Source: Prado023 sp039812125
GTDB taxonomy: Bacteria; Actinomycetota; Actinomycetes; S36-B12; CAIYMF01
Direction: 5' to 3'
Assembly (NCBI GenBank): GCA_039812125.1
Contig: JBDHZV010000020.1
Coordinates: 1 to 33,905 of the forward strand
Length of the DNA stretch: 33,905 nucleotides
Shown here one piece after another: positions 8,500 through 18,393 of this stretch. Position 1 is the stretch's first letter. Each line of letters starts with the position of its first letter. A program made the position numbers and the translations under genes. Under the pieces are notes generated by a model that did no database searches, was not told the origin of the DNA, and saw only the letters and a program-made list of their open reading frames with translations.

Positions 8500-8515
8500 T
8501 GTGATCTTGGTCACA
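8500..8515. promoter_or_regulatory. CRP/GlxR-type binding site
   Basis: TGTGATCTTGGTCACA matches the TGTGA-N6-TCACA consensus of CRP/GlxR regulators perfectly, and the symmetry extends one more base on each side (8499-8516). It lies 37 bp before the hydrolase stop codon position and about 215 bp upstream of the PfaD-like start, in the only sizeable intergenic gap. The likely target is therefore the PfaD/dehydrogenase/synthase operon. cAMP control is an inference from the consensus. Confidence 0.65.
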
Positions 8516-8551
8516 TCCGCCGAGGTGGCGACCCCGGGCATCGCCGTCCGG

Positions 8552-10582
8552 TCAGGACGACGTGCCTGAGCTGCCGAGCCGGCTGACCAGCCCGGACACG
8601 TCGCCACGGGCCAGCCGGGCGGCCGAGGCGTCGTCGAGTCCGACGGTGGCGGGGTCCACCCCCCACTTGCTCAGCTGCCCGAGCACCGAGTTGCGGGCAC
8701 TGGCGAACCGGCGCGCCACCATGCGCCGCGCGGCCCACTCCCGCTCGCGGTCCCGCAGTGCCCGCTCGATCCGGTCGACCTGCTCGGGGCTGGCCGGCAG
8801 CCGGAAGGCAGTGCGGATCGCGTCGCACAGCTCGATGCGGTAGTCGTGGCCGCGCCGCACGAACTCGCCCGGCTTGGTCGCCATGCCGTTCTTCAGGTCG
8901 ACCAGGCTGATCACGAACGTGACGACGGGACGGTAGGCCACCTCCCGGGGGACGCCCGGGGGGCGCGACTGCGGGGGACCCAGCCACCAGGGCCGGCGCA
9001 CGATCGCGTCGTAGGAGAACTTGGTGATCGGGTCGTCGTCGTGGATGACCTGGACGTGGCGCACGCTGCGCGGCAGCCCGGGGATGTCCCCGGCCTCGGC
9101 GACCGAGCCGAGGATCCCCTTCGGGTCGACCCGCTCCGGGTCCTCGAACCAGCGCTTCCACAGCTTGGTGCGGAACGGCGTGCCCAGGTACAGCCCACCC
9201 TCCAGGCCCAGCCCGTCGAACGTCGCGGTGCCGTCGGCGGCCACGTCGAGGGCGACCTGCGCTCCCAGGCTCTCGCCGAACTGGAGCAGGCGGGGGCGCC
9301 GCCCCGGCGGCAGGTGCGAGATCCGGTCGCGGATGCCGCGCAGGATCAGCGTCTGCATCTGCACGCCCGCGTCCGTGGTGTGCAGGGCCAGCGCGCTGGG
9401 CACGAGGGCGTACTGCGGCACCACGATCGCGCAGTCGCCGCGGGTCAGGTACTCCAGCGCCTCGGCGAACGAGTAGTTGACGTAGCCGACCCCGGTCGGT
9501 GCGGCCACCACGATGACCGAGCGCTCGTAGGCTCCCAGGGCCTCGAGCTCGGCCAGCGCGATGCGGGCCCGCTCCTCGGGCGTCGGCGCGACCTCGTACC
9601 CCGCGACGGCGCGGATCGGGTCGATCGCGGGCTCGCCCATGACCTGCGTGATCTCGTCGGCGGTCAGCGCCATGAGCACGAAGCGGCGGCCCTCCTTGCC
9701 GATGGTGTCGAAGGGCACCCGGCTGGCCGGCCCGGCGGTGACCTGCGGGCTGGTGGGAGGCTCGGGGTAGGCCGGCTCGACCATGTCGTCGCCGTGCATC
9801 AGCCGCATCCGCATCCGGTTGAGCCCCCACGCCCCGATCGGCAGCAGCGTCGCGGCCACCGCTGCGTGCCCGACCAGCGGCGTGACCTCGTCGCGGCGCC
9901 CCAGCACCTTCGTGGCCACCCGGGTGGTGCCCTCGGCCAGCAGGAACTCGGCCCCGGCGCCGGCCACCAGGCCAGCCCCCACCGCCGTGCCCAGCCCCAC
10001 GGACTTGGCCAGGCTCATCGCGGAGGTGGGCATCTCGATCTGGCGGCGATCGGCGACGCCGTGCAGTGCCGCCCGGCGATCCCGGCGGCGCACCCGCACC
10101 GCGGACACGGTGCCGCCGAGCGCGGCCGCCAGCGCGATGCCCGGGACCGGGCCCACCTGCCCGATCGTGCGCCGCAGCAGCCGGTCGCCCCCGATGACCA
10201 GGGTGGCGGCCGTCGCCCCGCCGGACAGCGCCCAGGTGAGGGCCTGGGTGGCAGCGATCGGCAGCGGGGTGGCGTGGGTGTTCGGAAGCGCGCGGCTGGC
10301 CACGTGGCCAGCCAGGGCCAGGACGCCGGCGGTGATCAGCGTGGTGCTCTCCGGGTCGCCCCGCCCGCGCCAGGCGGCGACGACCTCGCTGGTCGCCTCG
10401 ATCGCGGACACTGCCGCGGTGCCGGCGCCGATGCCGTAGGCCGACACGATCCCGGTGGCGATCGCCTGGTCGGAGGTCGAGCGTGGCAGCAGGCCCCGGG
10501 CGAAGGTCGCCGAGGCGATGCCCCCCGCCGCGGCGACGCCGGTGCGCAGGGCCAGGTACCGGCGGCCCGATGGCTGTCCCAT
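8552..10582 (-). CDS. Membrane-associated alpha/beta-hydrolase (Abhydrolase_9 type)
   Basis: 676 residues. The N-terminal half (about 1-240) has several hydrophobic, Ala/Gly-rich segments that look like transmembrane helices. The C-terminal half (about 290-600) is an alpha/beta-hydrolase with the nucleophile elbow FGESLGA and, later, a conserved IHDDDPI stretch likely near the catalytic acid/histidine. This two-part layout matches the actinobacterial family with an Abhydrolase_9_N membrane domain followed by Abhydrolase_9. The substrate is not known; lipid or ester hydrolysis is the family-level expectation. The start has no Shine-Dalgarno, but CACACT lies six bases before the ATG, as expected for a leaderless transcript. 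It follows the DUF2505 gene by 55 bp on the same strand. A link to the lipid synthase downstream is possible but unproven. Confidence 0.85.
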   Translation of the reverse strand: MGQPSGRRYLALRTGVAAAGGIASATFARGLLPRSTSDQAIATGIVSAYGIGAGTAAVSAIEATSEVVAAWRGRGDPESTTLITAGVLALAGHVASRALPNTHATPLPIAATQALTWALSGGATAATLVIGGDRLLRRTIGQVGPVPGIALAAALGGTVSAVRVRRRDRRAALHGVADRRQIEMPTSAMSLAKSVGLGTAVGAGLVAGAGAEFLLAEGTTRVATKVLGRRDEVTPLVGHAAVAATLLPIGAWGLNRMRMRLMHGDDMVEPAYPEPPTSPQVTAGPASRVPFDTIGKEGRRFVLMALTADEITQVMGEPAIDPIRAVAGYEVAPTPEERARIALAELEALGAYERSVIVVAAPTGVGYVNYSFAEALEYLTRGDCAIVVPQYALVPSALALHTTDAGVQMQTLILRGIRDRISHLPPGRRPRLLQFGESLGAQVALDVAADGTATFDGLGLEGGLYLGTPFRTKLWKRWFEDPERVDPKGILGSVAEAGDIPGLPRSVRHVQVIHDDDPITKFSYDAIVRRPWWLGPPQSRPPGVPREVAYRPVVTFVISLVDLKNGMATKPGEFVRRGHDYRIELCDAIRTAFRLPASPEQVDRIERALRDREREWAARRMVARRFASARNSVLGQLSKWGVDPATVGLDDASAARLARGDVSGLVSRLGSSGTSS

Positions 10583-10588
10583 GGGGGA

Positions 10589-10594
10589 AGTGTG
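10589..10594 (-). promoter_or_regulatory. Putative -10 (CACACT), leaderless hydrolase mRNA
   Basis: CACACT on the minus strand, six bases upstream of the ATG at 10580-10582; it fits NANNNT. Transcription would begin at or next to the start codon. Confidence 0.4.
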
Positions 10595-10637
10595 CCGGAT
10601 GGCGACAGGCCGGCACGAATCGTGCGGAGGTGGCTGC

Positions 10638-11132
10638 TCAGGCGCGCCGCGCCAGGACGCGGGCCTGCACCGACAGGATCCAGCCCACGAGGTCGCGATC
10701 GATCATCGACTCGACCTTGCCGGCCAGCGGACGGGGCAGGGACGCCTCGGTGCGGGTGCTCGTCGTGAGCTGCGACCCGGTGCCGGTGCCCACCAGCGTC
10801 GAGCGGCCGGTGCAGGTCGCCGAGGGCCGTCCGAGCAGGCGGACCTCCAGGGTCCCGGTGGCGTCCCCGGCCCCGGTCAGCGGTCCCCAGGTCTGGGACC
10901 ACTCCAGGTGGACCTCGCCGGGGAGGAACTTGCGGGCCAGCTCGGGGATCCCCGGCTTGGCCGTGGAGAACTGCCAGCTCATGCGTGCGGCCGCCCCGTC
11001 GGCGGACGTGGTGCAGCGCAGGTCCGACACGACGACGCCCACCTCGAGGGCGAAGGCGCGCAGGAATTCCTGGTCAGTCAGCTCCTCGAGGGCGCCCGCG
11101 GCGGGCAGGGGCAGGTCGAAGGTGTGCTCCAT
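10638..11132 (-). CDS. DUF2505 family protein
   Basis: A 164-residue soluble protein beginning MEHTFDLPLPA and resembling the DUF2505 family, which is common in actinobacteria and has an SRPBCC/START-like look (long beta stretches, a C-terminal helix ending DLVGWILSVQARVLARR). Function is unknown; small hydrophobic-ligand binding is the usual guess for such folds and is not shown here. There is no signal peptide. The ATG lacks a Shine-Dalgarno but has CAGAAT six bases upstream. It is divergent from the MaoC-like gene (87 bp) and precedes the hydrolase on the same strand. Confidence 0.8.
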   Translation of the reverse strand: MEHTFDLPLPAAGALEELTDQEFLRAFALEVGVVVSDLRCTTSADGAAARMSWQFSTAKPGIPELARKFLPGEVHLEWSQTWGPLTGAGDATGTLEVRLLGRPSATCTGRSTLVGTGTGSQLTTSTRTEASLPRPLAGKVESMIDRDLVGWILSVQARVLARRA

Positions 11133-11138
11133 GGCGCC

Positions 11139-11144
11139 ATTCTG
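11139..11144 (-). promoter_or_regulatory. Putative -10 (CAGAAT) of the DUF2505 gene
   Basis: CAGAAT on the minus strand, six bases upstream of the ATG at 11130-11132; this spacing implies a leaderless mRNA. Confidence 0.4.
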
Positions 11145-11195
11145 GCCGGTGCCCCGAGCCCAGGTGGGCAGCGCGCGCCGGCGCCCGCCGCCGAC

Positions 11196-11201
11196 TACGG
11201 T
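11196..11201 (+). promoter_or_regulatory. Putative -10 (TACGGT) of the MaoC-like gene
   Basis: TACGGT, 18 bases upstream of the ATG, leaves a short leader that contains AGGAGGTG at 11209-11216. Unlike most genes here this one would have a leader with a ribosome-binding site. Confidence 0.4.
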
Positions 11202-11219
11202 CGTGGCCAGGAGGTGCTC

Positions 11220-12107
11220 ATGCCCGACGACAGCCGGCACCCGGCGACCCTGCCCCCGGTCGCGACGAGCCTGGCCAGGGCTGCGATGCGGTGGCGCCGC
11301 CCCGCGGCGGCGACCACGGTGCTGCCCACCCTGCAGTCGCAGGTCCGGGGCTGGGTGATGCCCCCCGAGACCCTTGCCCGCTATCGGGCGCTCGTCGCCT
11401 CGGATGCCGAGCTGCCGCTGGCCGCGCCCCAGGTCGCGCTCACCGCGCTGCACCTGGCGCTGCTGGCCGACCCGGACTTCCCGCTGCGCGCCGTGGGCCT
11501 GGTCCACCCCGGCTTCACGGTCGAGGTGCTCGACGAGGTCCCGGCCGACCAGCCCTGGGACCTGCGGGCGTGGATCGAGGGCAGCCGGCACGTGCGCTCC
11601 GGCCTGGAGTTCGACCTGCGCGGGGAGGTGACGGTCGGCGGACAGGTCGTCTGGCGCTCCACCGCGGTCACGCTGTCGCGCTCCCGGGCGGCCAGCGGTG
11701 CGCAGGACTCGGCCGTGCCCCGCCGCGACGAGGACGGCCCGTGGCCGGGCGGGTCGGTGCTGGCCGTCCCGGAGTCGGCGGGCCGGGACTTCGCCCGCGT
11801 CAGCGGGGACGTCAACCCCATCCACCTGCATGTGGCCACCGCGCGGCTGCTGGGGCTGCGCCGCCCCATCGCGCACGGGTGGTGGCTGGCCGCGCGCACC
11901 ACGGCGCTGCTGGCCGTGGACGAGGCGGTCCCGGGCCGCCGGCTGGACATCGCCTTCCGTCGCCCCGTGGAGCTGCCCTCGGCACCGGTGCTGGCTTCGC
12001 GGACGACGCCCGACGGCGTGGACTTCGCGCTGCTGCCCGGCGGCGACGGGCACGTCCCGGAGGGCGCGTCGGTGCGCCCGCTGGTGCTCGGCCGGGTCTC
12101 GGGGTGA
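11220..12107 (+). CDS. MaoC-like (R)-specific enoyl hydratase/dehydratase
   Basis: 295 residues with a double hot-dog layout. The C-terminal half holds the hydratase-2 motif SGDVNPIH at residues 195-202 (Asp197, Asn199 and His202 being the expected catalytic or substrate-binding positions), followed by LRRPIAHG. The N-terminal half (about 45-165) is a hot-dog without that motif. Family members hydrate enoyl-CoA or dehydrate 3-hydroxyacyl-CoA/ACP in fatty acid metabolism. The start is set by AGGAGGTG ending three bases before ATG (core GGAGG spaced five). The next gene starts seven bases after its stop, so they are probably co-transcribed. It lies about 3 kb from the synthase operon on the opposite strand, so a role there is only speculative. 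Confidence 0.88.
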   Translation: MPDDSRHPATLPPVATSLARAAMRWRRPAAATTVLPTLQSQVRGWVMPPETLARYRALVASDAELPLAAPQVALTALHLALLADPDFPLRAVGLVHPGFTVEVLDEVPADQPWDLRAWIEGSRHVRSGLEFDLRGEVTVGGQVVWRSTAVTLSRSRAASGAQDSAVPRRDEDGPWPGGSVLAVPESAGRDFARVSGDVNPIHLHVATARLLGLRRPIAHGWWLAARTTALLAVDEAVPGRRLDIAFRRPVELPSAPVLASRTTPDGVDFALLPGGDGHVPEGASVRPLVLGRVSG

Positions 12108-12114
12108 GCCGGGC

Positions 12115-12891
12115 GTGACCCCGGGGGCCGGCACCGCGCCGGGACCGCCGCTGCCCGCACCGCCCGACGTGGCGGCCGCGCAGGCGGCGGTGGTGGCCCG
12201 GTTGGGACCGCTCGATCCCGTGGCGCTGGCGGCCCTGGTGGCGGGGCGGGGCCGGGACTTCCAGCGCCTCGAGCTGGTGGGGGACTCCGTGCTGGAGGTC
12301 ATCCTGCACGCCCACAGCGTCATCGTCGGCCCCGGTTGCCCGCAGTGCGCCGGCCGGGCCGACCGGTTCACCACCGACGCCCACCTCACCGAGGTGGCCC
12401 GGGCGACGGGCATCGGCCAGTGGCTGGACTGGCATCCCTCGGACCAGCGGCTGGCAGACATGGTGGAGGCGTGCATCGGTGCGGCGTGGGCCAGCGGGTC
12501 GTGGCGCCAGGCCGTGTCCGCCGTGGCCTCCCAGGTCCACCCCCTGCCCGCCGACGAGGTGCGACGTCTGCTCGGCGGCGGCGCCCAGGTCCATCCGGAG
12601 GCGCCGGCGCGGGCCCGCGAGATCCTCGGGGCCGCGATCCTGGAGGCGGCGGCCTCGACGGGGGCGTTCCGCCGCCACCCCGCCGGCGACGAGGGCGAGC
12701 TGTCCCGGGTCAAGGCCCGGATGCTGTCCAGCGAGCACGTCATGTCCCGGGTGCGGGAATCCGCCTGGGTGCGTCGGCGGCTGCGGACCCACCACCTGGT
12801 GCGCGATGACGTGGAGCGACTGCTCGCCGACGACCTGCTCGCCCGCGGGCTGCCCTCAGCCGTGGCCATCGCGCGGCCGCTGACCGCCTGA
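12115..12891 (+). CDS. RNase III-like domain protein with rearranged motifs
   Basis: 258 residues from a GTG start seven bases after the MaoC-like stop. QRLELVGDSVLE (50-61) matches the RNase III signature ERLEFLGDAVL. LADMVEACIGAAW (113-125) matches the second metal-binding motif. Glu53, Asp57, Asp115 and Glu118 are kept, but the first Glu of the signature is Gln50. The element normally between these motifs (EGELSRLRAxLV) is missing there; a CPQC insert (75-78) takes its place. Instead GDEGELSRVKARMLS appears near the C-terminus (191-205), behind ILGAAILEAAAS, which itself resembles the first motif without acidic residues. There is no double-stranded RNA-binding domain. It is either a fusion of one active and one decayed RNase III unit or a permuted form. 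Catalysis is possible but unproven; it is not the housekeeping rnc product. Confidence 0.65.
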   Translation: MTPGAGTAPGPPLPAPPDVAAAQAAVVARLGPLDPVALAALVAGRGRDFQRLELVGDSVLEVILHAHSVIVGPGCPQCAGRADRFTTDAHLTEVARATGIGQWLDWHPSDQRLADMVEACIGAAWASGSWRQAVSAVASQVHPLPADEVRRLLGGGAQVHPEAPARAREILGAAILEAAASTGAFRRHPAGDEGELSRVKARMLSSEHVMSRVRESAWVRRRLRTHHLVRDDVERLLADDLLARGLPSAVAIARPLTA

Positions 12892-13004
12892 ACGCGCGTC
12901 CCGCTGCCGCGTCGTCCACAGATCTCCCGCGGGCTCTGGTGGCGGCACCCGGCCTGCGGCAGCCTCAGGCCCGTGGCGCGGGGGTGCGCCGGGACGGGGT
13001 GGTG
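12892..13004. other. Short intergenic region before ssb
   Basis: 113 bp without a gene. It contains TCGTCCACA at 12912-12920, one mismatch from the actinobacterial DnaA-box consensus TTGTCCACA. A single imperfect copy is weak evidence. No clear promoter was recognised. Confidence 0.4.
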
Positions 13005-13526
13005 ATGAGCAGCACGATGGTGACGATCACCGGCAATCTGGTGTCCGACGTGGCCTTCCGGGTGACGGCGCGGGGGGAGCCGATGGCGTCGTTCCGCGTG
13101 GCGGCGACGGCCAGTCGGTTCGACCGGTCCGCCAACCGCTGGGTGGACACCGACACGGTGTACGTGACGGTCACGGCCTGGCGGCGCGCGGCGGAGAACG
13201 CCCGGACCTCGCTGTCGCGGGGGCTGCCGGTGGTGGTGCACGGCCGGCTGCGCCAGCGGATCGTCGACCGTCCTGTCCCCGGTGTCGCCGACCTCACGGT
13301 GCCGGTCACGTACACCGACCTCGACGCGGTCAGCTTCGGCCTGGACCTGTCCCGGTGCCGGGCCCGCTACGAGCGAGCCCCGGTTGGCCCGCAGACCGGG
13401 CCTGCGGGGCCGGGGGAGCCCGGCCCGGGCGACGGGCACGAGGCCCCGGGTGGCGCGCCGGGTGGAGGGGATCCGGCGCCCCACCCGGGACCCGGTGCGG
13501 CCGGCCCCGAGCGGCCCGCCGCGTGA
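13005..13526 (+). CDS. ssb: Single-stranded DNA-binding protein, second (SsbB-like) type
   Basis: 173 residues. Residues 1-115 form the SSB OB-fold: MVTITGNLVSDVAFRVT, then FRVAATASRFDR, WVDTDTVYVTVTAWRRAAENA and VVVHGRLRQR are the usual strands. The C-terminal third is Gly/Pro-rich and ends GPERPAA, without the acidic DDDIPF-type tail that housekeeping SSBs use to recruit partner proteins. This suggests the paralogous SSB of actinobacteria, like SsbB of Streptomyces or the SSB coded beside the ettA homologue in mycobacteria. The ATG at 13005 was chosen because it lies just before the fold and follows GGGGTGG; a second Met four codons on is possible. ettA follows after 83 bp. Confidence 0.88.
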   Translation: MSSTMVTITGNLVSDVAFRVTARGEPMASFRVAATASRFDRSANRWVDTDTVYVTVTAWRRAAENARTSLSRGLPVVVHGRLRQRIVDRPVPGVADLTVPVTYTDLDAVSFGLDLSRCRARYERAPVGPQTGPAGPGEPGPGDGHEAPGGAPGGGDPAPHPGPGAAGPERPAA

Positions 13527-13527
13527 G

Positions 13528-13550
13528 CCCCGGGCCCTCACCTCCCGGGG
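13528..13550 (+). terminator. Possible hairpin terminator after ssb
   Basis: A 7-bp perfect stem, CCCCGGG and CCCGGGG, with a 9-base loop starts one base after the ssb stop. There is no T-run, as is common for actinobacterial terminators. Confidence 0.4.
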
Positions 13551-13597
13551 GGCGCCGGGGCGGCCGCGGGACGGCACTGGCCCTCCGCCCGGCCGAC

Positions 13598-13603
13598 TAC
13601 CCT
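13598..13603 (+). promoter_or_regulatory. Putative -10 (TACCCT) of ettA
   Basis: TACCCT six bases upstream of the ettA ATG at 13610, matching TANNNT. This spacing predicts a leaderless mRNA; no Shine-Dalgarno is present. Confidence 0.5.
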
Positions 13604-13609
13604 TGGCCC

Positions 13610-15307
13610 ATGGCGGAGTTCATCTACACCCTTCGGCGTGCCCGCAAGGCGCACGGCGACAAGGTCGTCCTCGACAACGTGACCCTCTCGTTCCTGCCCG
13701 GCGCCAAGATCGGCGTGGTCGGTCCGAACGGGGCCGGCAAGTCCAGCCTGCTGAAGATCATGGCGGGCCTGGACCAGCCCTCGAACGGCGAGGCGGCGCT
13801 CAGCCCGGGCTACACGGTCGGCATCCTCGCCCAGGAGCCGGTCCTCGACGAGACCAAGACCGTGCTGGGCAACGTCCAGGAGGGCGTCGCCGCCGCCAAG
13901 GCGCTGGTCGACCGGTACAACGAGATCTCCGAGGAGATGGCCGACCCGGACGCGGACTTCGACGCGCTCATGGCCGAGATGGGCACGCTGCAGGAGAAGA
14001 TCGACCACCTCGACGCGTGGGACCTGGACAGTCAGCTGGAGCAGGCGATGGACGCCCTTCGGTGCCCGCCGGGCGACGCCGACGTCTCGGTGCTCTCCGG
14101 CGGCGAGCGGCGCCGGGTCGCGCTGTGCCGGCTGCTGCTGCAGCAGCCGGACCTGCTGCTCCTCGACGAGCCGACCAACCACCTGGACGCCGAGAGCGTC
14201 CAGTGGTTGGAGCAGCACCTGGAGAAGTACCCGGGGACCATCGTGGCGATCACCCACGACCGCTACTTCCTCGACAACGTCGCCCAGTGGATCCTCGAGC
14301 TCGACCGTGGCCGGGCCTACCCGTACGAGGGCAACTACTCCACGTACCTGGCTGCCAAGGCGGCCCGGCTCAAGGTCGAGGGCCAGAAGGACGCCAAGCT
14401 CAAGCGGCGCCTCACCGAGGAGCTGGAGTGGGTGCGCTCCAACGCCAAGGCGCGCCAGACCAAGAGCCGCGCCCGCCTCGACCGCTACGAGGAGATGGCG
14501 GCGGAGGCCGAGAAGACCCGCAAGCTCGACTTCGAGGAGATCCAGATCCCGCCGGGCCCGCGGCTGGGCTCCGTCGTGGTGGAGGCGCGCGGCCTGACGA
14601 AGGCGTTCGACGACCGGCTGCTCATCGACGACCTGAGCTTCACTCTCCCCCGCAACGGGATCGTGGGCGTCATCGGCCCGAACGGCGTGGGCAAGACCAC
14701 GTTGTTCAAGATGATCGTGGCCGAGGCCACCGCCGACCGGTCGGACAAGGCGGCCCTGCCGACGTCGGGCGACCTGCGCGTCGGCGACACCGTGAAGCTG
14801 TCCTACGTCGACCAGAGCCGCGCCGGTCTGGACCCGACCAAGAACGTGTGGGAGGTCGTGTCCGAGGGCCTGGACTGGATCAAGGTCGGCAACGTCGAGA
14901 TGCCCTCGAGGGCGTATGTGAGCGCCTTCGGGTTCAAGGGACCCGACCAGCAGAAGCCGGCGAAGGTGCTCTCCGGCGGGGAGCGCAACCGGCTCAACCT
15001 GGCGCTGACGCTCAAGCAGGGCGGCAACCTGATCCTGCTCGACGAGCCGACGAACGACCTCGACGTCGAGACACTGGGCTCGCTGGAGAACGCCCTGCTG
15101 GACTTCCCGGGCTGCGCGGTGATCACCTCGCACGACCGCTGGTTCCTCGACCGGGTGGCCACCCACATCCTGGCCTACGAGGGCGACTCGCAGTGGTTCT
15201 GGTTCGAGGGCAACTTCGACGCCTACGAGCGCAACAAGGTCGAGCGCCTCGGCGCCGAGGCGGCCCGGCCGCACCGGGCGACCTACCGCAAGCTCACCCG
15301 CGGCTGA
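13610..15307 (+). CDS. ettA: Energy-dependent translational throttle protein EttA (ABC-F ATPase)
   Basis: 565 residues, close to the 555 of E. coli EttA. There are two ABC ATPase domains: Walker A GPNGAGKSS (Lys44) and GPNGVGKTT (Lys362), signatures LSGGERRRV and LSGGERNRL, and Walker B LLLLDEPTNHLD and LILLDEPTNDLD. They are joined by the charged interdomain linker (about 255-320) that enters the ribosomal E site. There are no membrane segments, as expected for ABC-F. Known role of the family: EttA binds the 70S ribosome and gates entry into elongation according to ATP/ADP level. In mycobacteria the homologue also lies beside an SSB gene. It is convergent with the FAD/Fe-S dehydrogenase, 66 bp apart. 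Confidence 0.95.
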   Translation: MAEFIYTLRRARKAHGDKVVLDNVTLSFLPGAKIGVVGPNGAGKSSLLKIMAGLDQPSNGEAALSPGYTVGILAQEPVLDETKTVLGNVQEGVAAAKALVDRYNEISEEMADPDADFDALMAEMGTLQEKIDHLDAWDLDSQLEQAMDALRCPPGDADVSVLSGGERRRVALCRLLLQQPDLLLLDEPTNHLDAESVQWLEQHLEKYPGTIVAITHDRYFLDNVAQWILELDRGRAYPYEGNYSTYLAAKAARLKVEGQKDAKLKRRLTEELEWVRSNAKARQTKSRARLDRYEEMAAEAEKTRKLDFEEIQIPPGPRLGSVVVEARGLTKAFDDRLLIDDLSFTLPRNGIVGVIGPNGVGKTTLFKMIVAEATADRSDKAALPTSGDLRVGDTVKLSYVDQSRAGLDPTKNVWEVVSEGLDWIKVGNVEMPSRAYVSAFGFKGPDQQKPAKVLSGGERNRLNLALTLKQGGNLILLDEPTNDLDVETLGSLENALLDFPGCAVITSHDRWFLDRVATHILAYEGDSQWFWFEGNFDAYERNKVERLGAEAARPHRATYRKLTRG

Positions 15308-15310
15308 TCC

Positions 15311-15353
15311 GCCCGGCCCGGGCGGTGGGCGGCCGGGTGCGGCCCGCCCCACC
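15311..15353. terminator. GC-rich hairpins between convergent ettA and the dehydrogenase
   Basis: GCCCGG-C-CCGGGC (15311-15323) is a near-perfect palindrome. It is followed by a larger imperfect stem at 15324-15353 (GGTGGGCGGCCG against CGGCCCGCCCCACC). The position between two convergent stop codons fits a bidirectional terminator without T-tracts. Confidence 0.4.
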
Positions 15354-15373
15354 GGCCGGGCCAGCCCCGGTCG

Positions 15374-18298
<2,925 letters not shown>

Positions 18299-18305
18299 GG
18301 GGGGC

Positions 18306-18311
18306 AGGCTG
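18306..18311 (-). promoter_or_regulatory. Putative -10 (CAGCCT) of the dehydrogenase gene
   Basis: CAGCCT on the minus strand, seven bases upstream of the ATG at 18296-18298, consistent with a leaderless transcript. Confidence 0.4.
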
Positions 18312-18350
18312 CCACGGGTACGTGCCCTTCGTCGCGCCCGCAGGGACCAT

Positions 18351-18371
18351 CGTCGGCGCGGCGCGCCGACG
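18351..18371. promoter_or_regulatory. 21-bp palindrome at the -35 region of the transporter promoter
   Basis: Arms CGTCGGCGCG and CGCGCCGACG are perfect 10-bp complements around a single G. It ends nine bases before TAGCCT (18381-18386), so it covers the expected -35 region and is well placed for a repressor. It lies in the 95-bp gap between the divergent dehydrogenase and transporter genes and may control both. No regulator is coded beside it. Confidence 0.5.
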
Positions 18372-18380
18372 GGGCCGTCC

Positions 18381-18386
18381 TAGCCT
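18381..18386 (+). promoter_or_regulatory. Putative -10 (TAGCCT) of the transporter gene
   Basis: TAGCCT seven bases upstream of the ATG at 18394, matching TANNNT and predicting a leaderless mRNA. Confidence 0.5.
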
Positions 18387-18393
18387 GCGGGCC

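Larger units (their letters stand above)
8285..8551. other. Intergenic region between the lipid operon and the hydrolase
   Basis: A 267-bp stretch with no convincing gene. It holds the 18-bp palindrome (8321-8338), the CRP/GlxR-like site (8500-8515) and the presumed promoter of the PfaD-like gene. The stretch from 8340 to 8495 is GC-rich with nothing recognisable. Open frames here are low-complexity and lack codon structure. Confidence 0.6.

Noticed and set aside
8323..8607. A 94-codon minus-strand ORF in the intergenic region before the PfaD-like gene
   Set aside because: Low-complexity Arg/Pro/Thr-rich composition, overlap with the hydrolase 3' end and with two regulatory sites, and no start signal.
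10638..13577. A 979-codon minus-strand open frame extending upstream of the DUF2505 gene
   Set aside because: Only the last 164 codons match a family; the rest is antisense to the MaoC-like, RNase III-like and ssb genes and has no domain content.
13538..15352. A 604-codon minus-strand open frame across ettA
   Set aside because: It is a mirror of the ettA coding sequence; ettA has all ABC-F motifs and a good promoter.
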